64,000 nucleotides of DNA from NCBI GenBank assembly GCA_017591395.1, contig WEDG01004542.1, positions 58,581-122,580 of the forward strand, in the 5' to 3' direction. Each line of letters opens with the position of its first letter. Position 1 is the first letter of the stretch. The position numbers and the translations under genes are program-made. The notes below the pieces were generated by a model that was not told where the DNA came from, searched no databases, and saw only the letters and a program-made list of their open reading frames with translations. This document shows positions 35,801 to 47,800 of this stretch, piece after piece. The DNA is from Schistocephalus solidus. Taxonomy: Eukaryota > Platyhelminthes > Cestoda > Diphyllobothriidea > Diphyllobothriidae.

Positions 35801-38800
35801 CCCCTTGTCTTTTTCCTTAAAGATTGGTGAGCGTTCATCAATGAATGCAAGTCAATATTTCCGATCGAAACCAGCATGACAATGAACCCGTGGCTCAATG
35901 GTTAGAGCGTTGGACTTCTGATCAAGGGGTTGCGGGTTCGGAGCCTCGGATGGTGCACTACCTGGCGTTGGGTATGGTTGGCTGACGACGGCTCCTAAAC
36001 AAAAAATGGTCATTGCAGTCCCCTTGTATTTGCCGGCAATATTTATGTACAGAATACAACATCCGCCTGACTGGTGTCACACTGCTTCTTTTTGTTTTCG
36101 GGATCATGCTTGAAAGATATTTGTGGCTAAGGTCTCTCCCACAGCTTAAACTGCCGCGATAAATTGTCCTTTTTGTAGAGCGCATAGGGGTTGCAACATA
36201 TTACTCAGTCATTATGTTTAGCTTGTCCCTTATGGGTACACCACATGTTGTTTGTGGGTGGAGTTAGCTAAGGTTATTCCTGATCTAAAATTCCTAAGGT
36301 CAACTTCACTACGTAAAAACAGCATCAAATTATCATCCGTAACCGGACCGCGGACGGCGCTAGCGAACCAAGGAATCCAAGGATCGGTTTTATTTGGCTG
36401 ACTACTGATCGAGGATAATAAAAATGGCAGCTAAGTTGTCCCTCAATCTTACCTCTTGGGCTAGTTCAAGCAGATCCTTGAAAAATGCCTCCAGCTCCTC
36501 ACCCTCCATGTAACCGTTTTCTGTCCTGTCAATGGAAGAAGTCATTTCAAAATAATGGTAGCTTTTTGTTTAAATTCACTGGGCAGGAATACCGCGCACA
36601 TGATTTTTAAAAGCAGCAAGTTGCGCGCCTCATCCTACTTAGCTTATTAAAAAAATCAAATGTTGATATCTTTACCCCTGTTTTGCAGAGAGACAGGCTG
36701 CCGCAGCGATTGCATCTACTTCATCTCAGGCAGGCTGACAGACCTGTCTAATATTATTAAATACGCAACGGGGACAGGTTTCCTCAGTGCAGATATTTTT
36801 TGGTCCCGAAGCATTGCATTTTCTGAAAATACGTTTTTATTGAATGCATAATTTTCGGCCATTGCATTTTCACAGAGATGTTTCAGCACGTCACTTAAAT
36901 CTGCGCGCATTATCGGTTAATGGAAGTTTGTAAATTTGGAAATCACAAAAGTAGGAAAACCATCTAAATTTTAAAAAAATGGGAGCAGGCAATAAATTGG
37001 GACTTCATAGAGTTTTTAGTGTTCCAGGCAGCACGTGACATGGCCATGGCGACACTTTAAATAAGAAAACCGATTTATTATTCTCTGATTAATTACGAAT
37101 GAAGCTATGATATAACAGCCGGTCAGACGAAGTCGATGCTAGTCTCTACGTTAACCTGGCAAACTAATAAAAACTAAAATTTTAAATCTTTGATCATGAA
37201 AATCACCAGTTGTCTCTCAAACAGTTTGCGTGATTGCGAAAACTTCCATTCAGATTTTGGTCAAAAGCTTCATAGTCAGGTAGCATTTTGGCAAGTTAGT
37301 AACATAATCCACAAAAACCAGTTTACTTGTAATGGCTGCTCTTGTATTTAAGTTAGCACATGCCATCACCGTCTTTTTGGGAATTTTTCAACCCTTCCCT
37401 CTAAAGTCAATTCACTCCGAAAGTAGTCTTCTTGTTTCTTTAATTCACTTCCAAACACTTCGGTTTTTGCTCGTGACGTTTCCTCTTCAACAACCTAAAC
37501 GTCTTCCATGGCAAGATCCCTCGAAGTGCCATAGTGACATCGAAGCACCAAAATTATTTGAGTATTTGAGTTCAAAGTTTGTTGAGAATACAGTGGTTAG
37601 GTGGTATCTGGGCTTTCGAATTTGGCTTCCACAACTATTCTTCAAATCGTCAAAAAATATCAGCACAATCAAAGGGGTGCCAACTTGGTCTCAAATTAAA
37701 ATTCCTAGTATTTTGGAACACTAAAAAGCAAAATAATTGGTAAAGCAATGTCAGAAGACTCAAGCTCCAAAAACACTGCCAAATCAGCAGTAAAAATAAA
37801 TGTTTCTGCGAAAAAATGGTCAGCGTATATGAACTTAAAGAAGGCGATACGAGTCCCAGCCGGAAAATAGGATCTGTTCAATTCATGAAAGTTATGCGTG
37901 TTAAAGGCGGTGGTCATCAGGCGAATTTTTCGATTTTCGATTTTTCGATTTTTTTTAAAGGGATCTAAAAATACCTATGCAGAGAGTGCCAAAGTTTTCT
38001 AAAGTCGACGCCAGCCGCTGTCAGAAAATATGGCAGCAGTTAACGACTAGCATGCGACACTTGAACAATCATTGCGTTCAGTAACGGGTCACAAAATTAA
38101 ATGAGCTAGAACAAAGGAGTGGGGCCAGTTCAGGGCAAAGCACACGTTATTTGGGCTGCACCCCAGGAGAAATACCACACAGGGGTGTGGCCACATCCCC
38201 AGGTGCAGGATCAGCCATCTGCTGCCTCTCCCACCATTCCCGCCTCGGGGTTCTGTGTAGGTGAGGGAGGAGAGAGTGTGGTAGATGCCACGCAAGTCTT
38301 TTAACGCTTTAATCTAATTTTTGCGCAACGCCACCCCTGCGTCCAGTCAGTTTTGGGGGTCACTATAGACAGCGTCGGCAAAGACGATCTACCTACCGGA
38401 TCGCGAACAAATGCCTACGCCACATGTAGGAGTTATAAATTTTAGTAAAGGTGTGTGTTTTAGTTTTAAAGGGGTGTAGGATGTACTAGATGGGGGAGAC
38501 ACCAAACAGGTAGCCTATGGTTGATCAATTTCTCTTGTGCAGGTGGGGCCCGCTCCTCTGGTCACCTCCAATTGGTACATAACTCTGGTCTGTGGCTCCC
38601 CGAAGCTTACCTCTGCCCAGCGGCCAGATCTCAGAAACAAAGTGTTGGAACGAACAGGCCTCCTTGGCATCCACGCCCAACTGAGAAAACTGCAAATACC
38701 CTGGAGCACCAACCTCGGCAACCCAAACGGCTCTCCAACGGAGATAGCACCATAGGTTCTCGTCAAAAATGGGATCAAGTAGGACACTTAAAGGACACTC

Positions 38801-41800
38801 TGCAACAAAAATCAAACAATATCAAGTTCTGCGCCAGCAAAAAGCTCCGCAGCGGACCCTGCGTCGGACAACTGGACGACTACCACTAACACCATTTTCT
38901 CCACTCCTTCCACCCAAGAGACCACAGCCAAACACGCATCCCTTGATATCCCCAACAATAGCCCCACCACCACAAATAAATGATGGGTTCTTGCCCATAA
39001 CTGTCCAAATTGTGATCGAAAATGCACCTAACGCATCGGCCTGGTTGGTCACTTCCAAATTCATCGAACAGAGACGGGAGAACCAGTGCCTGAATCACCA
39101 AACCACAGCAGAGATGGCCGCATCCACAACCCTCCCTGCGCCCGCAAATTTACTTATCGCATGGGCATATTCGGTCGCACACTCATCCATGACAGTGGTA
39201 TTCACTGCAATTTCAACAGCACCGATAACCTACGCACACCCTCCGCTCCTGCCATTCTTATCACCACTGCCATCACCACTACGGTGAATGACATACCCCC
39301 AGCCACTCCTGGTTTCTCCAGCCCTCACTTGCCTGCAACTTCACCTCGAGCATCTCTCTGGTCGGTCACCTGCCAATCCATCTCATGGAGACTTGCGAAC
39401 CAGTGCTGGGGGCTCTGATATACAGTCGCCGCACCCGCCTCCACTGCAGTCCCAGTTCCCTCACATCGCATGGGCCTATCGCACACCGCATGGGCCTACT
39501 AGGTCACATGCATATCTCCAATCACCTGCGGTAAACCCCCTTAGGCTTAACGACATCAACATACAATGCGTCCACCAAATACATACACAACATCCTCACT
39601 ATCGTCACGTATCTTCAAATATCACGGTTTCCTAGGAACTGTGGTTTAGACGGATACCGACTTACGCTTATACCAGATTACGCCTATCGGCCCAGTGTGC
39701 GTTGGGCGTTCAAAAGCTGACCAGTGGACTGGGAATGGGACGAAAAATGGCACATTTAATCTGCTGGTTTTGGAAATGCTGCTATGTAAATCCTGGTGTG
39801 TGCGTTTTGGGGGCCAGGTCGTGCTGTGGTGGGCGTAGATGGGTACGCCGACCCTTCAGCCAATTCGCGCACTCCCGCATCAGACAACTGACCAGCTCGC
39901 ACGGTGATCTGAGTGTGGGCGTGGGGAGACAGTAAGGTCAAGGGCACAGCGCATCTTCCACACTATTGAAAATCTGACGCGCTTGAAACTATCACAGTGC
40001 GCTAAAAGCCATGGCTTGGAAGGTTGCCAACTGACGGGATAACTCGGACCGCGTGGTCCGCCAAGTGTGTGTTTTGTGTGGTGTGGCTGACTGACGGACT
40101 GAGAGTCAGGCTGCAATGGCTCCTTCTTAATGTGGCCTATATGACACTTCCACTAAGTTAGGATCTGAGTTACCCATCTCTTGTGTTATTGCGTTCTTGT
40201 TTGGTGTTGGACAACAGTGTGTAGACCTGCGCTCTTTCCCATTTCCGGTCTTCTTGATTCTGTCTTGAAACCGGGTCCAGGTAGAAGAGTGACACCGAGA
40301 GTTAAGAAGAGGCCGTGAAAGTCTACTCTTACTGTAATCCAGTGCAAGTCGCCGTCCCTGCAAAACCATGTTGCGGAGCATACAGTGGACATCCTCGGAC
40401 TACGACACTAAATTTCCTCTCCTGAATTCTTTGCATTTTTTCTCTTACTGCCCTGCTCATAGCCTCGAAAGAGAATCAGAAATGTTCAGAAAAATTACCT
40501 CCTTGCTTCATCAACCCAGTAAATCAATTTTTAAAATCGAATAACTCTGAACTCAATTATTTTTGCCTAAATGTTTGACCTTTGTTCTCATGCCCATCAT
40601 TGCATACGCAGAATGGTTGTTCTTTACTTGATCCGAAGATAGAAAATGGCCTGTAAGAGTTTAGTTAAAACCGAATTCCCAGAGGTGACGTCTCTGATCT
40701 TCAGCTGGTATTTGAGCAACTTCAAATACGCTTCCCGCAGTGGGCGATAAACAGTATTTATGAGAATGCAAACAATTGGAAAGATACCAGTTGAGAAAAG
40801 GACTGCAAGCTTTCACGTTAGGCCGGTGACGAAGAAAACTGTAAGTGAAATGCAAAGCCTCTTCCCCCTTTTTCAAGAATCACCAATACGGGATTCATGA
40901 CTGCCTCAAACCCCCCAGAACGGACGTGCTACATAAACTGCGAAGACTGTTTCAGGTATGTCAATTTCAGATAAGCCAACGTTCCAGTTTACGTATACGA
41001 ATAGCAGATCGTAAGATAGAAAGCGCAAACATATTGAATAAGTTCAAGCATCGGCTAATGAGAACCACCCTATTTTTCACATCAAAGGAACAACTTCTTT
41101 CTCCAACGACCAAATCTTCTTTTGAACTGGTTCCCAGAACCAGCCTCTTTCCCTTCTATCAGCAGCCGTTTTATGCCAAATCAGTTCGTAGGCTAAGCTC
41201 TGAAGGTGAATTTGGTAGATGTCATTTCCAATGCTGACGTAGTTTGGTTTTTTTATGCTTCTGTTAGGGGATGGTAGATGTCAGCTCTAGCTGGGGTGAC
41301 TGGGTAGAAATGATGACGCAGTACTGAGGGAAAATTAAAGTCAAACGGTAAGCCAGGCTCCTTCGTTCGTCTAGAGCCCACGGACAGAAATAATTATCGA
41401 TGCCATGAAACGTATCAAACAGACAGCGGATTCAACTCTTCGAACGATGGGTCAGTCAATAATGTCCTCTTTCCTCTTGATAAGCAGGCTTGTCTTTCTT
41501 CCGCTGAAGGCAAATCCATTAAACCTAGATAAGCCTTGCTTTTTAAATGTACTAATTGCTTAGATTAGAAAGCTCTTTTGAAAGCTCCAGAAAGAAAATC
41601 AAAACTGAGTACGTTGACGAGAAAACAGTCGTGCGTACTGCTACTGGTAGGCCAGCAAAACTCCCTTCGGGTGGCTATATGAAAGTTCAATCATCGTATT
41701 CCAACGATTTCGACCGTATTCTCCAGAGCATGGTGGTGCAAGGAAGGTGACTTGAGATGGCTTATAATGTAAGTAGACTTGCACTGCATCTTCATCACTC

Positions 41801-44800
41801 TTCGTTACACTCCCGCATCTGGGCCCGTGGTCAAGACCGAGTCAGGAGGACCGGCGACGGGAGAGGGCGCAGGGGAACCAATAGTGAAAATTTAGGAAAG
41901 CTTTAATCAGAGACGAAATGTTTCTGTCGGCTAGTTTCGCCAACTTCAACAATCTCCGGCAGGCCATGGGTGAGGGAGCTTTTTGCTAAGACCTTTGTCG
42001 CTGTCTGATCGCAACTATTTTACGATCAAACAACGAGGTACAGTAAGGACCAACGGAGGTAGCTCTGAATGATTGCGGTGGCCGAACCAGCCGAACTATT
42101 CCGTTTACGAGTGTCGCGCTCTCTATACTCTATTGAAAAAAACCTCATATTAATTATCATGAGAGGGATCTAGATACTCTAGTATTAGAACAAGTTATTA
42201 CATGGGGTGGTAATTTTCAGCCGTTTATCAAGTAAAGATAAGTGACACTCGAACGGTTGGCTCAGTTACCAGTCTGACTGTAAGAAAAATGACTCCTTGA
42301 TGTATTTTCTCAAAGAAAGAGTTTTAAGGTTTTTTCTTCTTTGCCAAGTTTTGGCATTGATTACAAGTGTAGGTATCAGTTTTGAAGACAATTTTGTAAT
42401 AAACCTTTTAAATGTTTACTACCTCACAAGGTATAGTTTTTAAAATTTTATATTTTGTTTAAAATTTAAAGGTTAAAACAAAAAAGTACTTACTTCATCG
42501 TAGTAACTAAATACTTTGTTGATGTCTGCTATCGTGATATTCTCCATATTTTTAAAAAATGGCTTCTTCAAGAAGTTTTCCTTCACAGGAAGCAGTCTAA
42601 AATGTTTAAAGCACCCGGTTTAAATATAATAATGGCTACATTTACAATTTTGGCCTACAACACTTAAAGGATTCTCATGGTGTTCAATTCAGAGTCACGC
42701 GCCTTTACTAATTTTCAGAAAATTGGAAAATGAATTCGCTTCAATTTTCCCTTTTCCCCTATTGCAGGCAAAAAAAAATAATTTTTCAGCTTCGGTGTGA
42801 CTTTGCTGAAGGATTTCGAAACGAGGTCTTTTTCAACATATAAAGCAACGGAAAATACTTTCTGTTTGCCTTCACTCTGTCTGACTTTAAATAACCACTT
42901 AAACCCATATTTGAGTTCAGACTGTTTCGCTTTTTATTTTAAGAGTGTCGGTTTTGCCTGAAATAACCGAAGTACTTTGATGTGGGAAAACGTATTATCG
43001 CTGCATGGGTCCTAATCATGAAAGAAAATTAGTAGAAAATGCCGGTAAAACCAATCACAAATATTTGAATCCGGAAAAAAGAGACAGTTAAGGAAAGCAT
43101 TGCAAAGGTTTGTAATAAAGGGTATTTTAAGGAGCGGTTTTGCACAACAAAATACAGAGAACTATAACTCTGTGTAATTTAATTTAAGGAATAAAAATTT
43201 CACGAGGTGCAGGTAAATAACAGAGGGTTTTGACAGCTTTGGGCAATTTATTTTATCCAGGGTTAAGAGCCTTGGCTATCCTCGAACCTAACCCCTTGAT
43301 ATTGTGGGCTCAGAAACCTCCAGAGGCCACCGCGTTTTGCACACCTAGGGTAAAATGAAGTATAAACACCTGCCAACTCCCCTTTCATAAACCTCGCTGA
43401 ATCCAAAAATATAATCGCAGTTAGTTGAGCAAGCAGCAAGTCACCTATTTAACGGTAAAAACCCACCAAGAACAACTAAAATGCAATAATTCAAACAAAC
43501 CACATAAAAATTGTCCAAAAATATTAGATAGGCCAAGAAAGATGTAGTCCAATCATAAAAAATGAACTTAAACCGTTTAGTGTAGCTGGTTGAGCGAACT
43601 GTGGTAGTATAGGGATACTTACTCCAAACTGTTATGACAGCGAGCACTTTACCGCTTCGTATCACTAAAGCCCAGAGGGGGTTAACAAAATAAAAACGAA
43701 ATAAACAGATTGGATGAAAAATACACCAAAAACAATGGCTTTGAGCATTTCTGTTGGGCAATCCCGTCTGACACCGACATAGCCCATGGGAGTTTAAGAA
43801 AAGTCTACCGACCTTGCCATTTCACTGAGCTGTAAACGCCGGTCCTTGTTCTTGTCGAAGATCCTGAGCTGAGGACAAAGAAAAAAGGTCTCTGTGAGGG
43901 TGATTGAAAGTAAGGTGTAGTTTGGACAGTTGGAAGCTTTGGAAGGTAGCCACCTTTCTTATGGTAAAGGCTTTAGGAAAACGCTGAATACTCCGAGAAA
44001 CCTGTCTGTGCGGAGAGTTTGCAAAAAAGACGTACATTACATGAAAAAAGAAAGAAGAACCATGCAAGAGATAGTGGTGGAGGAAAACGTTTCGTTTTGG
44101 TTCATAAGATGAAAATGGCTAGGATGTATGCTCTAGCAGAACCCTGGTCCTTTAAAGGAGGATAAATTAGGTGCAGAGCAGCTGAGAGCTTAACGCCCCA
44201 GTATATGCAAGTCAAATAATAAGCAATTAGTTCCATTTTCACGCAGCTTCCTTTACGCCGATGCGTAATAAAGTGATAGTGATTCTTTTAAAGTAGAAGA
44301 ATAACTGATGAAGTCACGGAACATGCTTCTCTACTTTTGGATTATGCACTCAATCTAGAGCCGCCGCAGGCATTCGCATAGCGACTAGTAACATATACCC
44401 ATTATGGAGTACCGAAATAGACAAGGGAGACCGGAATGGCCATTTCTGGCTTATTAGTCGTCATCTGCCAGTCACACCGAATCCCAAGTGTGGATCACCT
44501 GGGATTCGAACCCGCGACCTTTTGTTGTCTGACTGGCTGATGACGGCTATTGAGCCGAAAATAGCATTCCAGCTTCCCTTGTCATTTTCGGTACTCCATC
44601 ATATGCAGATGCTACTAATCGCAAGGCGACTGCCTGTGAGGGTTCCAGATTCAGCCCCAAGGCACAACGGGACAAGAATGTTCTGTAACTTGATCAGTGA
44701 GCACCACTTCATCATTGATATTCCCAATCGTAACTGACAAAAACTACGGTCCCGTGCCTCATTGGTAGAGCGTTCGCTTAATGACCAAAGGTCGCGGCTT

Positions 44801-47800
44801 CAAATCCCAAGTGGCTCACTCTTTAGATTTGGTATGACTGGCTGATGAAGGCTAATAAGCAAGACATGGCCATTCCGGTCTTACTTGTCCTTCTCGCTAT
44901 TCCACTTGTTTACCTGTAACTGGGAAAGTACTTTATAACCTCTTAATGAACCCAGCTATTTGCCAATGACATATCTCAAAACATTCCAAATTCGAATGCT
45001 AACATCTCGTCAGTTTTAATGGTCGGATTTTCCGTATATGAGTATTCAACCGTAGAGTTCGACGCTTCCCACCGCATGCTTTCGCAAGCTGAGAGCAAAC
45101 GCGATGCCCCATGTGCGTGAGTTAGACTTAAGTAATAATACACTTGCACAGCATCTACTGCGCTCACTCTCCCCTTACCCGACCGTTCACGGTATGATGA
45201 CAGAGTCGAGGCGCCCGGAGTTGGGGTTGGGTGCAGGTGGCTGGCACGGTGAAATTCACACCGAAGCGTACCACCATAGTCTTTAGTGCAGAACAAACAC
45301 TTGATTAGGGGCTCATGAACGCAGGCCAGCGCTCGTTGTATGACTTTAAGATCATGTACCTGAGCAGATCAAGTGATAGCTACCTCTTCATGTGGGTGCT
45401 ACACTAATAGATGGCAGTATATTTTACTAGGATATCATTTTGATATTCAATTAGATTTCATTTTTCGGACCGTTAACCGTCGTTTACAGCACAGAGCCTA
45501 ATGTGTCTGCAAAATTTGAGGTTCGGGGCGTCTTAACCTGCCAGAATTTATGGTAATTCGCCAGCTGATTTTCGGTCGTTAGATTGTTCAGCGAATTTCA
45601 TCTGCCAATGAAGTTGAGACTGAAAGCTTTTTAACTATTTGCTCCCAAGCCCCGTTTCTACGAAGTCAGAAAGCAAATAGAAGGGCTTTGGCTTATCAAT
45701 GCGTCACGCAGCATTCCCTGTGTGATTTTCGGTGCATATTCCAGTTTAGAACTTTTAGAAATTTACTTTGTTCAGAAACTTAATAGCCAAATTGGCATAA
45801 TTCAGTCTGAATTAAGGTTTATAGGCAGAAACCGAAAGTTAAGCATTTTTATGCTGAAGTCCATCAGTCGCCGTGGGACTAATGGTCTTTACGCGTGGAA
45901 TACTGGGGATGTGTCATGCAGCGGTGGAAGTTCGCTCGAACAACCGTGCCTGCGCCTTTAGTTAGTGCCTATGTTGCCAGTATGGTGTATCGCGCAACCT
46001 CAGATATGCTACTCACTATCTGTTGATAGTTGGATGAAAATAACGGAGTATGTCTGAATTGCGTTCCAAATATTCATAGAAACTTTCGGTCTGTGCATCT
46101 ACAGCCTAGTTCAGACTGATCTCATCCAAGTTATTGAGTAATGTCTGAGTGAAGTAAACAGCAGCAACCAAACAAACGCAACTTTTTAGGCGCTATTTGA
46201 TTCCCACTTTTAGGCAACAGAAAGCTGATCTTGTGAGGAACCGTGATTGAAGGTTCGCCTTTCAAAACACCTCTTAAGTGAAGGGTCGTTGAGTGAAGTG
46301 TCTTATTGATAAATAAATTAGCCCGAAGGACTGGCGTTAAAAAATAAATAAACATTATTTAAACTTAAATGCGATCTCACCGGGCACTTTAAATTCTTCT
46401 CCCTAGCTATTTTCTAAGTCGCAACTCAGCAGTTAGTCTTATCTGATTAATGAAATTTCCATTGGCTAACAGAAAGAGCAGTTTTATACCAGTGACCGAA
46501 AATGGTACACATGCGTCGCCATCCTGATACCCTCAATCAAATACATCAGTTTCTTTAACAAGCAGGAGAGCCGTTTATTTATTTGAAGGAATAAGGTAAA
46601 AATACACACTACAAAAACTATAAGCTAATCACCCTAGCTTAAGGAGCATAGGCTCCATAGATACATTTATTTAATTTTTGTAATATATCCTTTTTTCACT
46701 GGATTTAGTTATTTTACCTTCTCGATATAACATTCATAAATCACATACTGTGTTGATAAAAGCAGATCACACGACCAATGCCATGATTACTCCAACTAGA
46801 TCTCATTCACCCAACGCATCGAAGTGGTTAGCACCTTTACTGGGAGTGATTGCACCTGCGTTAACTCCCCCCACCTCTAGATGGGATGTTATTTTTTTCC
46901 GATAGGAAAAACTTTCGTCGCGTTAGAAACGATTTAACAAGTTCAGCAAAGTATTGGTTTAAACTGCCTGCCGTTGAAGAAAATGTATCCCTGCTGGTTC
47001 AACATTCTATGCGAGCACTGGAAGACAATAGAGACGAAGAAGAGGTAATCACAGAGTCAAAGACTTTATTAGTCTTAATTTTTCGAATTTGCAATCATGC
47101 CCATCATCAGAGAGAGAGAGAGAGCACTTAAAAGAGTAATCTATCCTATAACTACTGTAACTCGTGCGCAACTATCACCATTGGCTGATTATGCTGTCAC
47201 TGATGATTCATTCACGTGTGAATTCAAAACCATGGATGAACTTCATGAAAAGTGTGCTCATCTATCATACTTGAAGATCTTTGCCTCACAAATGGTGTGG
47301 ACCTCGTACGAAATCTACAATGCAAGACAAGTGAGAATGCCCCGTAAAGGAAAGAATCTCGTTGATGATAAATTGTCTATTTTCTCCAATCGTATGAGCT
47401 GGCAGGTGACATACTTGCCATGCCACCCTGCTTTCGGCGTAAGCTTGTAGGGCTCAGTTGCAAAATCCATGAGTCAAAGCCTAAGGATAAAGCTATTACA
47501 TTAGGTCACAAAAAATGTCAATTGGTGCATAATTTAGTGAAAAAATTAAAAGTCATGAACTGGTTCAAAATGCGCACTACGCCTTCAGCAGACATTCCTT
47601 CAGTTGGACCTCTCTTATAAATTAAACCTGCAGAATTTAATATGATTTGAACTTAACGGGCAAGTAATAAAACTTCTAAGAGCTCACAGATTTTACTTAC
47701 TTCTCATTCCGAATAGTTTGATTACCTGTTTCAGCCCTCATTACTTGAGCGGCCTTGAAAACTGCCTTGTACTATTTTCACATATGATAAATAATCCAGT

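Noticed and set aside
35889..35950. Possible genuine tRNA gene
   Set aside because: A- and B-box-like words are present, but no closing acceptor stem is apparent and a conserved SINE body follows, as at three other sites.
37332..37724. 130-codon plus frame in intron F-G
   Set aside because: Antisense to the host gene, with no motif, splice support or repeat match.
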